From Chryseobacterium sp. Leaf405 (GTDB lineage: Bacteria > Bacteroidota > Bacteroidia > Flavobacteriales > Weeksellaceae): a stretch of 64,000 nt of DNA. The stretch spans positions 1-64,000 of the forward strand of contig NZ_LMQN01000020.1 of the NCBI RefSeq assembly GCF_001425355.1. The letters run 5' to 3'. The translations under genes and the position numbers were made by a program. Shown piece by piece: positions 43,701-52,429 of the stretch (within the stretch, counting starts at the first letter, position 1; every line of letters begins with the position of its first letter). Under the pieces are notes generated by a model, which saw only the letters and a program-made list of their open reading frames with translations, was not told the DNA's origin and searched no databases.

Positions 43701-45399
43701 CTCTAGGGATATTCTTGTAAGAGGAAATGCCCGAAATGTTTTTATTGGTTCACCGAGAACTTCTGTAACCAGTGGTAATATATTTGCAGGTAGATTTAAT
43801 ATTTCTTTTGAAGGATTTAATGGAGAGTTTCCAAAAGGGCAGGTTATGTATAATCCGGCTACTGATGGTAGTGTTACACCGGCTGTAGCCAATCAGTATA
43901 TAAGTAATGTGAATAATGATGCTAATGCCGCACCAGTTTTAATTCAACCGGGATCTGATGTTTTGGTGATGTCAGACAATAAGATCCACACACCCATAAC
44001 TGCTAACCAGATAACAAGTGTTGAGGGACTCGTTGGGAATGCATCTACAGCTACCAAGTTGCAGAATAACAGAAGTTTGTCTTTTAACGGAGATGTAAGT
44101 GGATCAAACACCTTTGACGGGTCTGCCAATACAAATTTTTCTTTGTCTTTATCCAATACAGGAGTTATAGCTGATTCTTATAAAATGGTAACGGTTGATC
44201 CTAAAGGTAGAATTACCGGAGGTTCTAATCCTACTACTTTGGGTGGCTTTGGAATAACTGATGCCATGTCTACCAATCACATTGCTAACGGAATAACATC
44301 AACACAAATAAATAACTGGACTAATGCTTATTCATTTGCAAATAATTTTACAACCAATAATCCGGATTTAGCTGCTATTGAAGCCTTAGCGGGAACAGAT
44401 GGTTACTTAAGAAAAGATGGAAATGGACAATGGTCATTAACTCAAGCTAGTTATACGCTACCAGTTGCGTCATCTTCTGTTTTTGGAGGTGTTAGATTAA
44501 TAAGTGACGCAGTACAAACAGTTGCAGTAGATTCTTTATATTCTGCAGGAAAAAGAACGTATGGGGTCCAAATGAATTCTTCAAAACAAATGGTTGTTAA
44601 TGTACCATGGGTAGATACCAATACTACTTATTCAAATGGTGAAGGAATCAATCTGACAGGAACTCAATTCAGTGCTAACTTTGGTACAGTAGCGGGAACA
44701 ATAGCTCAAGGAAATGATCCTAGAATTGTTAATGCAATAAAATTGAACACGGAATTCACCATCAATACAAATTCAGGATTAATTCTTTCGGATAATTATT
44801 TTGGAAGTGAATCAGGGATTATAGATACTCAGCAGGGTAGATCTTTAGCAACGAAAATAAAAGAATATTATTTTTATGGTTCTAAGCATAGTGGATTTGA
44901 AGGTTTAAATTTTAATTCCAAAAGAGAACTCTTCGGAATGGGGAGAGAAGCTAATTACAATGATAAATTAACTGTAGAAGGATCTGTAAAAGCCAGTCAG
45001 AATTTTAAATCGGAAGAAGAAAGACCGGATACTTTATTTATCCCTAATGGCAATACGGCTACTTTAAGAGATGAAATTGTTAATGATGAATCAGATTATG
45101 CGATTAGATTAGATCCACATGAATATCTAATAGATTCGTATAGTTTCCTGGAAGTAGATGACAGAAACAGGATCATTCATATTATTGGAGAATATACCAA
45201 AATGGCTGTTGATTTCAGAAATATTTATCCTAAACAACATATAGTCATTTATAACTTTGATAATGACGGTTCGATGGAAGTAAAAATATATGGCAAAACC
45301 ATATATAATATTGAGCCACGTTGTTTCCTGAGATTGTATGTGACAAAATCTTTAAGGGTAATTGCTGAAAGACCACAACCATGTGATGTTGTTTTATAA
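40786..45399 (+). CDS. Giant tail fibre protein with beta-helix (1537 aa)
   Basis: The N-terminal module 'SDIKYSFYSSSKGFKVVGGT' matches the 472-aa fibre. The first 630 residues are fibre repeats with two 'ASREWA' segments. A right-handed beta-helix domain (about 650-1000) has many short 'N..I.N..I.G' turns ('TISNIILENLLIHGTRAHAI', 'IKDVRISQGGGHGIFINGG'), as in tailspike polysaccharide-degrading enzymes. More fibre repeats follow. A final domain (about 1400 onwards) starts near 'EEERPDTLFIPNGNTATLRD'. It is probably the long receptor-binding fibre. It is the last gene of the locus, followed by a terminator. Confidence 0.8.
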   Translation: MSDIKYSFYSSSKGFKVVGGTAAQFLKADGSVDINDYATYNLGKSLTRIGVGNNFERVHNKVYNGSFAVTQTGILSFSVTPPASTATMFDVTIKMYCYANGTFAELRISFYKTLSAGIHATAGKAGQIWCSENFMTDVVNVGFDPEGKMVINIGEPTTIWGNYPSYEIERIDTKYTGGALDWASGWASSVITDTTGFTLVNIPLQRLASREWAATQLASNYITSNSAQSGLTGNKTTSGNLTLNGAAANSLTILRPDNTINNSIAMGFNTASHYIGLADSNTFAIGNNPNLALPNRYFWIDSPTFSANLQGQVGGSSLTARDRGGFSISTTTNTSRAEMILRHNWSANNQTFGIGGTSSSTVASMASWGLHKWLNNRTVNGNDGFFGWEGDTDVLKATALGGIGTRMVVATASGVLQTQAIPAVQNLSTNTTNAGTINISGGGTSATLQTILPISRPDAFVRSLRMEMAPYFTSAGSANYPTNFGMGMRVERFSSAADQRGFDIFSGGLASQIYFKTFSGSNNESNWEMFASREWANGQFLSNSDLLNYYTKSESLNQFVGKNGVETIADTKTFTHSPVIPNATLNSHSVNLGQLNSKLSDYIPNVLIGIPNGVPSLSAAGIVPAHQLPSSFEITLSEFTGNFGEKLMQAINSANNGDTINALNTPFDAPDSYTINSSINITKPINIKFPAGIINFLGSGNIFNINASNVRFYGTGRSSREDLRIVTTNITYPNGNGGYHFYARGQNVITVSNMDITGVRTTNYDAQQDSATKPIDGSGGIYIEKSNPGTTGGGNTISNIILENLLIHGTRAHAIYLDTPILGSIKDVRISQGGGHGIFINGGTSMRIENCYVSSTHKTAYALYAHSYSVMNACAAEFSGNGYWLRGCFNVTLLSCGAESNGNRGATVPNTNITTLAGDGTTVVSISDVGSDNVGLFRGTSYVITGGQGINLINCASTNAGRPSASNGTTVNSRDILVRGNARNVFIGSPRTSVTSGNIFAGRFNISFEGFNGEFPKGQVMYNPATDGSVTPAVANQYISNVNNDANAAPVLIQPGSDVLVMSDNKIHTPITANQITSVEGLVGNASTATKLQNNRSLSFNGDVSGSNTFDGSANTNFSLSLSNTGVIADSYKMVTVDPKGRITGGSNPTTLGGFGITDAMSTNHIANGITSTQINNWTNAYSFANNFTTNNPDLAAIEALAGTDGYLRKDGNGQWSLTQASYTLPVASSSVFGGVRLISDAVQTVAVDSLYSAGKRTYGVQMNSSKQMVVNVPWVDTNTTYSNGEGINLTGTQFSANFGTVAGTIAQGNDPRIVNAIKLNTEFTINTNSGLILSDNYFGSESGIIDTQQGRSLATKIKEYYFYGSKHSGFEGLNFNSKRELFGMGREANYNDKLTVEGSVKASQNFKSEEERPDTLFIPNGNTATLRDEIVNDESDYAIRLDPHEYLIDSYSFLEVDDRNRIIHIIGEYTKMAVDFRNIYPKQHIVIYNFDNDGSMEVKIYGKTIYNIEPRCFLRLYVTKSLRVIAERPQPCDVVL

Positions 45400-45421
45400 A
45401 AATATATGAAATAACGAATAA

Positions 45422-45456
45422 AAAATGGCGCCACTTATTTTAAGTGCCGCCATTTT
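45422..45456 (+). terminator. Terminator at the end of the injection-system locus
   Basis: The arms 45422-45437 and 45441-45456 are complementary at 15 of 16 positions with a three-base loop. The stem contains GGCG/CGCC and ends in TTTT. It closes the fibre operon and marks the switch to chromosomal genes. Confidence 0.88.
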
Positions 45457-45498
45457 GCTATTAAAATAAATGTAAATTTGTCTGATATTCTATGAAAA

Positions 45499-46128
45499 AT
45501 GAATCAAATCTTATCTTCCGAATTCAGTTCCTCCCCAGAATTATTGGATAAACTTAATCAAAACAGTATCCTGAAAACGTATCAGGAAGGCGAAATCATT
45601 TTAGATGAAAATGCGTCCATCCGCTCTATTCCTATTGTAATGAAAGGTTTGTTGAAAGTTATCAGAACGGAAGAAGACGGCAGGGAGATTTTACTTTATT
45701 ATATCAAAGCTGGCGAAAGCTGCATTATGTCTTTTCTTGGCGGGATGCACAATGAGAAAAGCATTGTGAAAGCCGAAGTAGAAGAAGTGTCTGAAATTCT
45801 TTTTCTGCCTATCGACAAGGTTTCACTTTTCATCAAAGAATATCCAGAATGGCTGGATTATATTTTCAGATTGTATCACAAACGCTTTGAAGAATTACTG
45901 GATATCATCAATGCGATTGCCTTCAAAAAAGTAGATGAAAGATTACTGAATCTTCTCAGTAAAAAATCTGAAATCTCCCAATCTAAAACCATCATCATTA
46001 CCCACGAACAGCTTGCCAATGAACTTGGAACAGCCAGAGTAGTCGTTTCAAGACTGCTGAAACAATTGGAAGATTCAGGGAAACTAAAATTGGGAAGAAA
46101 CAAAATTACACTCTTAGATTCAATATAA
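45499..46128 (+). CDS. Crp/Fnr family transcriptional regulator
   Basis: The 209-aa protein has an N-terminal cyclic-nucleotide-binding-like beta roll (about 25-115) and a C-terminal winged helix ('THEQLANELGTARVVVSRLL'). The roll lacks the Arg/Ser pair for cAMP. It has a single Cys in 'KAGESCIMSFLGG', a position that could sense redox or sulfur species; that is inference. It heads a set of sulfur-handling genes on the same strand, and a 28-bp box repeated before two of them is a possible operator. Confidence 0.85.
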   Translation: MNQILSSEFSSSPELLDKLNQNSILKTYQEGEIILDENASIRSIPIVMKGLLKVIRTEEDGREILLYYIKAGESCIMSFLGGMHNEKSIVKAEVEEVSEILFLPIDKVSLFIKEYPEWLDYIFRLYHKRFEELLDIINAIAFKKVDERLLNLLSKKSEISQSKTIIITHEQLANELGTARVVVSRLLKQLEDSGKLKLGRNKITLLDSI

Positions 46129-46130
46129 AT

Positions 46131-46158
46131 TTCTTATGTAACAAAAGTAGCGGTACAG
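46131..46158 (+). promoter_or_regulatory. 28-bp repeated box upstream of the TauE gene
   Basis: The box runs from TTCTTATGTAAC to GTACAG and recurs with one change at 46997-47024. TGTAAC and GGTACA within it form an imperfect inverted repeat nine bases apart. The location upstream of two genes next to a Crp/Fnr regulator suggests an operator. Confidence 0.6.
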
Positions 46159-46199
46159 CTTCGTCATTATTTCCATTTTTGCTTCATAAAATTTAAAGA

Positions 46200-46994
46200 A
46201 TGGAAGTTTTTGGGTATATCGCATCGGTTTTTATTGGCATTTCCTTGGGATTAATTGGCGGTGGCGGAAGTATTCTTACCGTTCCCGTTCTGGTTTATCT
46301 CTTCGGCGTTGATGCTTTTCTGGCGACAGAATATTCCCTTTTTATTGTCGGAATCAGCAGCCTGTTTGGTTCTGTATCTTACTTTAAAAAAAGTTTGGTT
46401 GATTTTAAGATTGCTTTAATTTTTGGCGTTCCATCCATTATTTCCATTTTCCTTACCCGCAATTTTCTTCTTCCTTTAATTCCCAATGAAATTTTTAAAA
46501 TAGGAAATTTTTTGATGACCAAAGATATTTTCCTGCTTCTGATTTTTGCAGGATTGATGATTATTGCCTCCTATAAAATGATTCAGAAAAGGGCAGAAGT
46601 AGCAATAGAAGCTTTTCCTTCAAAAAAGAGCAATCCCATTTTGGCGGTAGGAGAAGGTTCTGTTGTCGGAATTTTGACCGGTTTGGTAGGAGCAGGAGGC
46701 GGTTTTATGATTATTCCGGCATTGGTCAATTTACTGAAAATCCCTATGAAAGTGGCCATCGGAACTTCACTCGTCATTATTTCATTCAATTCTCTTATCG
46801 GATTTTTTACTTCAATGAATAATGTCAGAATTGAATGGAGCTTATTGGCAACCATCTCCGCAATTGCCATCGTCGGTATTCTAATCGGTTCACAGTTATC
46901 AAAGAAAATTGATGGCAAACAGCTGAAACCTGCATTCGGATGGTTTATTCTAATGATGGGAATATACATTATCGTAAAAGAACTTTTTCTTTAA
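46200..46994 (+). CDS. TauE/SafE family sulfite/sulfur-compound transporter
   Basis: The 264-aa membrane protein has about eight hydrophobic segments in two halves. Each half begins with a Gly-rich helix: 'GISLGLIGGGGSILTVPVLV' and 'GILTGLVGAGGGFMIIPALV'. This duplicated 'G..G..G.GGG....P.L' motif defines the TauE/SafE (DUF81) family, which exports sulfite or related sulfur compounds. It lies between the Crp/Fnr regulator and the MBL-rhodanese gene, with the same 28-bp box before it and before its downstream neighbour. Confidence 0.9.
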   Translation: MEVFGYIASVFIGISLGLIGGGGSILTVPVLVYLFGVDAFLATEYSLFIVGISSLFGSVSYFKKSLVDFKIALIFGVPSIISIFLTRNFLLPLIPNEIFKIGNFLMTKDIFLLLIFAGLMIIASYKMIQKRAEVAIEAFPSKKSNPILAVGEGSVVGILTGLVGAGGGFMIIPALVNLLKIPMKVAIGTSLVIISFNSLIGFFTSMNNVRIEWSLLATISAIAIVGILIGSQLSKKIDGKQLKPAFGWFILMMGIYIIVKELFL

Positions 46995-46996
46995 AA

Positions 46997-47024
46997 TTCT
47001 TATGTAACAAAAGTAGCTGTACAG
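46997..47024 (+). promoter_or_regulatory. 28-bp repeated box upstream of the MBL-rhodanese gene
   Basis: It is identical to the box at 46131-46158 at 27 of 28 positions (T instead of G in the right half). It starts three bases after the TauE stop codon and about 50 bases before the next ATG. Confidence 0.6.
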
Positions 47025-47077
47025 AGAAATGCAAACCCGGAAATTTGTATGAGATTAAAAAATAAAAAAATATCAAA

Positions 47078-48490
47078 ATGAAAATAGAACAGATTTATAC
47101 AGGATGTCTCGCTCAGGGCGCTTACTACATCGTTTCAGATGGTGAAGCAATCATCATTGACCCATTAAGAGAAACTCAGCCTTATATCGACAGACTGGAA
47201 AAGGATAATGTAAAACTCAAATACATTTTTGAAACCCATTTCCACGCAGATTTTGTAAGCGGTCACATCGATTTAAGTGAAAAAACAGATGCGCCAATCG
47301 TGTACGGACCAACGGCAAAACCTGAATTTAAAGCCATTATAGCCAAAGATAACCAGATTTTTGAAATCGGAAAAATCAAAATTAAAGTTTTGCACACACC
47401 CGGACATACAATGGAAAGTTCCTGTTTTTTACTAATTGATGAAAATGGGAAAGAAAAAGCACTTTTCAGTGGAGATACTTTGTTTCTCGGCGATGTTGGT
47501 CGTCCGGATTTGGCTCAGAAAGCGGAAAATATGACTCAGGAAGATTTGGCAGGGCTTCTTTATGAAAGTTTATATCAAAAAATACTGACTCTAGATGATG
47601 AAATTATCGTTTATCCGGCACACGGAGCGGGTTCTGCCTGCGGAAAAAATATGCAGAAAGAGACAGTTGATACTTTAGGAAATCAAAAGAAAACCAATTA
47701 TGCCTTGAATCAAAAAGATAGAGAAAGTTTTATCAACGCCGTGACAGACGGACTTCTTCCGCCGCCAGCCTATTTTGGGATGAATGTGGCGATGAATAAA
47801 AAAGGCTACGATAGTTTTGATAAGGTTTTGTCTAAAGGTCTTCACGCACTTCCACCTGAAGAATTTGAGCAGAGGGCAGAACATTCAGGAGCATTAATTC
47901 TTGATGTTAGAAATAATGATAAGTTTGCGAAAGGTTTTATTCCTCAATCCATTAATATTAGTTTAAACGGAGATTTTGCACCTTGGGCCGGCGCTTTGAT
48001 CGTCGATGTAAAACAGTCGATTCTTATAGTTACAAATGAAAACGAAGAAGAGGAAACGGTTACAAGATTGAGCAGGGTAGGTTTTGATAACGTTGTCGGC
48101 TTTCTAAAAGGTGGTTTCGAAGTCTGGAAAAACAGCGGAAATGAGATTGATACTGTCCACCGTATTTCTGCAATGGATTTTGAAGATGAAATCAAAAATA
48201 AAAAAGTGAAAATTATTGATGTGCGAAAAGAAAGTGAGTACCGTTCGGAACACGTGAATGAAGCTTATAACAGACCTTTAGCGTATATTAACGAATGGAT
48301 GACACAAATTGACCCCACCGAACATTTTTATCTTCACTGCGCAGGCGGTTACCGAAGTATGATGGCGGCAAGCATTCTTCAGGCAAGAGGTTACCGAAAT
48401 TTTTCCGAAATTGAAGGCGGATTTAATGCAATTACAAAGACTGATATTCCTAAAAGTGATTTCGTCTGTCAGAGTAAAGTTTTGAAATAA
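47078..48490 (+). CDS. MBL-fold persulfide dioxygenase-like protein fused to two rhodanese domains
   Basis: The 470-aa protein starts with a metallo-beta-lactamase fold of ETHE1/PDO type (1-245). It has 'THFHADFVSGH' (His54, His56, Asp58, His63), 'LHTPGHT' and 'SGDTLFLGDVGRPD'. Two rhodanese domains follow. The first (about 260-350) lacks the catalytic Cys ('ILIVTNENEEE'). The second has it, in 'HCAGGYRS' (Cys421). Such fusions oxidise glutathione or protein persulfides and move sulfane sulfur. The gene is followed by two YeeE/YedE genes, giving a sulfur uptake and detoxification unit. Confidence 0.9.
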   Translation: MKIEQIYTGCLAQGAYYIVSDGEAIIIDPLRETQPYIDRLEKDNVKLKYIFETHFHADFVSGHIDLSEKTDAPIVYGPTAKPEFKAIIAKDNQIFEIGKIKIKVLHTPGHTMESSCFLLIDENGKEKALFSGDTLFLGDVGRPDLAQKAENMTQEDLAGLLYESLYQKILTLDDEIIVYPAHGAGSACGKNMQKETVDTLGNQKKTNYALNQKDRESFINAVTDGLLPPPAYFGMNVAMNKKGYDSFDKVLSKGLHALPPEEFEQRAEHSGALILDVRNNDKFAKGFIPQSINISLNGDFAPWAGALIVDVKQSILIVTNENEEEETVTRLSRVGFDNVVGFLKGGFEVWKNSGNEIDTVHRISAMDFEDEIKNKKVKIIDVRKESEYRSEHVNEAYNRPLAYINEWMTQIDPTEHFYLHCAGGYRSMMAASILQARGYRNFSEIEGGFNAITKTDIPKSDFVCQSKVLK

Positions 48491-48511
48491 TTTAAATTAA
48501 AAATATTAGTA

Positions 48512-49075
48512 ATGTTAGATATCATAAAAGAACCCTGGCCGTGGTATATTGCCGGTCCGCTAATTGGTCTTACTGTTCCCGCTTTGCTGATTTTAGGCAA
48601 TAAATCTTTCGGAATAAGCTCATCATTGCGGCATATTTGCGCAGCCTGCATTCCGGCAAATATCAGTTTTTTCAAATACGACTGGAAAAAAGAATCCTGG
48701 AATCTGTTTTTTGTGTTAGGAATTTTCTTCGGCGGAATGCTTGCCGAACAATTTCTGATGAATCCCGGCGAAATTACAGTCAATCCATATCTTAAATCAG
48801 AACTGGCAACCTATGGAGTTACTGATTATAGTAATCTTGTCCCAACCCAACTGATGAATTTTAAAAGTTTATTAACGTTAAAAGGTTTTATCCTGATGGT
48901 GGTCGGCGGATTTTTCGTTGGCTTCGGAACTCGTTATGCAGGCGGCTGTACCAGCGGGCACGCCATAATGGGACTTTCCAATCTGCAATGGCCATCTTTG
49001 GTGGCAACGATTTGTTTTATGATTGGTGGTTTTTTTATGGCAAACGTGATTTTGCCACTCATTCTTTCACTCTAA
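48512..49075 (+). CDS. YeeE/YedE family thiosulfate/sulfur transporter, first half
   Basis: The 187-aa membrane protein carries the family motif 'GFGTRYAGGCTSGHAIMGLS' with the conserved Cys that relays sulfur in YeeE. Homologues can be one chain or, as here, two adjacent half-size proteins. An unusual soluble-looking insert ('PGEITVNPYLKSELATYGVT') lies between the first helices. It starts 21 bases after the MBL-rhodanese gene, so it is in one operon with it. Confidence 0.88.
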   Translation: MLDIIKEPWPWYIAGPLIGLTVPALLILGNKSFGISSSLRHICAACIPANISFFKYDWKKESWNLFFVLGIFFGGMLAEQFLMNPGEITVNPYLKSELATYGVTDYSNLVPTQLMNFKSLLTLKGFILMVVGGFFVGFGTRYAGGCTSGHAIMGLSNLQWPSLVATICFMIGGFFMANVILPLILSL

Positions 49076-49087
49076 AAGTATTTAATA

Positions 49088-49570
49088 ATGACAAAAGAAA
49101 AAGACATTCGTCATAAGAACGGTATTTGCACTAACGAAAGCCATCTTCAGCACAAATGGTATCACAATCTTAAATACCTTATCGTTGGAATTTTATTCGG
49201 AATCATATTTGTGAAATCGGAAGTGATCAGCTGGTTCAGAATTCAGGAGATGTTCCGTTTGCAGTCGTTCCATATGTACGGCATCATCGGAAGTGCTGTG
49301 CTTACAGGAATGATCTCAGTTTTAATTATCAAAAAATTTAATATCAAAACCATTTACGGAGAGAAAATTTCCATTGCTCCTAAGACTTTCAACAAAGGAC
49401 AAATTTATGGAGGCTTGATCTTCGGATTTGGGTGGGCAATTACAGGTGCCTGTCCGGGACCACTGTTTGCGCAGATCGGAACAGGCGCATTGGCGGTAAT
49501 AGTGACGCTGACCAGTGCTGTAGTGGGAACTTGGGTGTATGGATATTTTAAGGACAGGCTGCCCCATTGA
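49088..49570 (+). CDS. YeeE/YedE (DUF6691) family transporter, second half
   Basis: The protein has 160 aa and four hydrophobic segments. The conserved Cys motif of the second half is 'ITGACPGPLFAQIGTGA'. The short hydrophilic N-terminus ('KEKDIRHKNGICTNESHLQH') is His/Cys-containing. It lies 12 bases after the first half and is the last gene before a terminator. The pair probably moves thiosulfate or sulfane sulfur across the inner membrane to the neighbouring rhodanese. Confidence 0.88.
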   Translation: MTKEKDIRHKNGICTNESHLQHKWYHNLKYLIVGILFGIIFVKSEVISWFRIQEMFRLQSFHMYGIIGSAVLTGMISVLIIKKFNIKTIYGEKISIAPKTFNKGQIYGGLIFGFGWAITGACPGPLFAQIGTGALAVIVTLTSAVVGTWVYGYFKDRLPH

Positions 49571-49724
49571 TGAATTATTTTGATGAATTAATATTTTAGG
49601 AATCCATTTGGCATAAATTATTACTCAGGTTCTTACTGATTGATCTAAATTGACAGCTAATAATTACTCCTAAAATTCAACGGACTTAGTAACAATGGTG
49701 ATCTTTAGAGATTTTCGAATCGAC

Positions 49725-49764
49725 AGAAAGCCAATCTGGAAATAACTTTTCAAATTGGCTTTCT
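49725..49764. terminator. Bidirectional terminator between sulfur operon and HxlR gene
   Basis: The arms AGAAAGCCAAT (49725-49735) and ATTGGCTTTCT (49754-49764) are exactly complementary and lie between two convergent transcription units. Confidence 0.8.
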
Positions 49765-49801
49765 TATTATGTTGAGATAATCTGCCACTTAAAAAAAACA
49801 G

Positions 49802-50146
49802 TTATTCTGTTACCTTTCTCTTATGGTTAATCCCCCAATCTTTCATAGCATAAATGAGAGGAGTCAAAGTGTCGGCATAAGGCTCGAGTTTGTAAGAAAT
49901 CTTTATTGGATAATCATCAATAATAATCCGCTTTAACAATTTATGTTGTTCTAAATCTTTAAGTTCTTTCGCTAAAACTTTGGGCGTAATGCCAGGTATA
50001 CTTTCCTGAATATCGGTAAAACGTTCATTCCCGACGCCTACGGAAATAATGATGGGTATTTTCCATTTGCCGTTGATGACATCCAGTGTATCTCTCACCG
50101 GTTTGATGGTATCCAGACAGTCGCAGTGTATTTTTTTTTGAGCCAT
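49802..50146 (-). CDS. HxlR family transcriptional regulator
   Basis: The 114-aa protein has the HxlR/DUF24 winged-helix layout. It has an N-terminal Cys pair ('HCDCLDTIKPVRDTL'), then 'INGKWKIPIIISVGVGNERF' and 'ITPKVLAKELKDLEQHKLL', and an 'YKLEPYADTLTPLI' end. Such regulators often sense quinones or aldehydes through an N-terminal Cys and control oxidoreductases. It is the distal gene of a minus-strand unit that contains two broken flavin monooxygenase genes. Palindromes upstream of that unit (52430-52496) may be its binding sites. Confidence 0.9.
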   Translation of the reverse strand: MAQKKIHCDCLDTIKPVRDTLDVINGKWKIPIIISVGVGNERFTDIQESIPGITPKVLAKELKDLEQHKLLKRIIIDDYPIKISYKLEPYADTLTPLIYAMKDWGINHKRKVTE

Positions 50147-50155
50147 TTTTAATGA

Positions 50156-51176
50156 TTAAGCTGTCGCCAAATTTACATTAATTTCCTTCATTACTTCTGC
50201 AAACAGCTGAGCCGATTTGATACGGTCTTCAGATGAATACATAGATGAGACAGCAATCAGTTCATCGGCACCTGTTTCGCTCAGAAAGTTGACTACCTGT
50301 TTTTTAACGGTCACCTTATCGCCCACAAAAGAATATTTCAGCATTTGATGTACGCTTGGATGGTTAAAGATCTGTCGCCATTCTTCGGTCATTTCAGTTG
50401 GAGGTTGTACTCTTTGCATTTTTCCAGTCAGCATCCCGTAAAATGTTCCGATCAGCGAAGTGAATAATTTTTCTGCTTCTTCATTGGTTTCCGCCATAAA
50501 AACATTGATGCCTGCAATTTTGTAGGGTGCACCTAAAAATTCGGAAGGCTGAAATTCCTGCTCATAAATACGCAGTGCATTGTGCAGATGCGTGGTAGCG
50601 AAATGGCTGTCAAATGCATAAGGCAGCCCTTTTTTGGCTGCTAAATGAGCACTGTCGGTACTCGAGCCCAGTATATAAATGGGAACTTCTGTCCCTTCTG
50701 CCAGGGGAACTCGAACATTCGAAGTTCTGTTGGCCTGAGAAAAATAATTTTCAATTTTCTAAATTTCATCAGGAAAAGAATGTGCTGCTTTCATAAAGTC
50801 AGTTCGTATGGCCTGTGCAGTTGCTGTATCCGTACCTGGTGCTCTATCCCAATCCCAGATCAATACGGTTAGGATATAGCTGCGCCAATGTTCCAAACTG
50901 TTCTGCGATGATTAATGGGGAGTGGTTGGGTAACATAATCCCGCCGGAACCGACTCTTATCCGGCTGGTATTTTCCGCAACATATCCCAGCAATACAGCG
51001 GTTGCAGAGCTTGCAACTGTTTCAGAATTGTGATGTTCGGCAAACCAGAATCTTTCATAACCGTTTTCTTCTGCCACTTTAGCGAGCGCCAGACTATTAT
51101 TCAATGTTTCTTTGACGGTGGTATTTTGTGATACCGTTGCCAATTCCAAAATGGAATATTTTATATTGTTTTTCAT
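50156..51176 (-). pseudogene. LLM-class flavin-dependent oxidoreductase, broken
   Basis: The N-terminal piece (51176 down to 50844) carries 'YSILELATVSQ' and 'YERFWFAEHHN'. The C-terminal piece (from 50497 down) ends the luciferase-like domain. Between them the frame shifts by one base near 50858 ('DLGLG/RAPGTDT') and a TAG interrupts at 50759-50761 in the complement ('FPDEI*KIENYFSQ'). Joined, the protein would have about 340 residues, normal for LLM alkanal monooxygenase-like enzymes that use FMNH2. It lies nine bases upstream of the HxlR gene. Confidence 0.85.
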
Positions 51177-51225
51177 TTTATGAATAATTTTCTCCCAATT
51201 TCCGGTAGTTTAATTTTTCCTGTGA

Positions 51226-52351
51226 TTATATTTTTCTGAATTTCGGTCTGGGCAATTCGAGGTTCCCTCTCAGCGTGTCTGCTTCATATTCGGTGTGAAA
51301 AATGCCTCTTTCCTGTAAAATCGGTACAACCAATTCTGCAAAATCAGCCAGTCCTGTTGGGTAATCCTGGTTGACAATCAGCATATCCATTGCACCGGCC
51401 TCATACCATTGCTGTACCTGGTTGGCCACCCGCTCTGCCGAACCGAAAAATAATGGTGCAGGCATCGCCCGGTATCTGTTTAATGACACCTGTTCAAGAT
51501 ATTTTTGTTGAGCTTCTGCATCGGTTTTCGCTACAATTGGGTTCTGTGCAGTGGCCACTATAAAATTTTCAGGTGCTCTGTTCTTTTCGGTTAGTTTGGT
51601 TCGCAGCGCATTTGCAATGTGTAAAGCCTGTTCCAAGCTGGAGCCGGGTATGAAAGCGCCATCGGTGTAAGTTGCCGCCATTTCTACAAATGCAGGTGAA
51701 GCTCCCGCAGTATACAAAACTGGTCTTCCCTGTACCGAGCGGCTTAGATTTAATGGTCCGTCTACCGAAAAATATTGGCCACGGTAATTAATCGTGTGCA
51801 TTTTACCGGGAATTAAAAACTCACCCGTTTCTTTATTCCTTGGGAAAGCATGATCTTCATAACGTATCCCAAAGGCCGAGCACTATTTCTAAAAATTCAC
51901 GCTGCATCGGATACTGGTCGGCTTTTCCCAAATGTCCCCGGCTAAAATTGACCATCCCGCCGGGATTGGAAGTGACGGCATTCAATGAAGCCCACCCTTT
52001 GCTGATTTTATCAAGAGATAAAGTCTGTCTTGCAATATTGTAAGGGTCTGTATACGAAGTTGCTGCCGTAAAAGATACTCCTATTCGGCTTGTTTTCATC
52101 GCAATGGCCGACATAATGGTCACCCCGTCGAACATACTTAAATAATGCGGAATATTTCCCGGCCCAACGTGGCTTACATCAAAAAGAAATAAGGTCTCAA
52201 ATTTGGCATCTTCGGCAATTTTTGCCTGTTCTATATAAAAATCCAGGTTTTCGCCCGCATCAGCAGGCATATCTTTGTGCATCCACGAGGTAAAATTCCA
52301 GCCGGTGCCGGCAATTCCGGCAGATAATTTAAGTTTCTTTTTTGTAACCAT
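51226..52351 (-). pseudogene. NtaA/DmoA-type FMN-dependent monooxygenase, broken
   Basis: The first piece (52351-51857) has the family start: 'LSAGIAGTGWNFTSWMHKDM', 'LFLFDVSHVGPGN' and 'LNAVTSNPGGMVNFSRGHLG'. It ends falsely at 'GLWDTL'. One extra T (ACGTTATGAA where ACGTATGAA is expected) near 51866 shifts the frame; the rest continues as 'YEDHAFPRN' and then the 51801-51226 piece ending 'LPRPKFRKI'. Without the shift it would be about 375 aa. A neighbouring LLM gene is broken as well. Confidence 0.85.
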
Positions 52352-52429
52352 TATTATTTTAAATATCGCCCTTTAGCATCATATTTTATTATACAAAAAT
52401 AAACAGAAATAGGTTACTAAAAGATAGTG

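Noticed and set aside
1..45456. Complete tailed prophage
   Set aside because: Tail, lysis and repressor genes are present, but no terminase, portal, capsid, integrase or replication gene is seen. The AAA+ ATPase, DUF5908 and Afp-type order point to an injection system.
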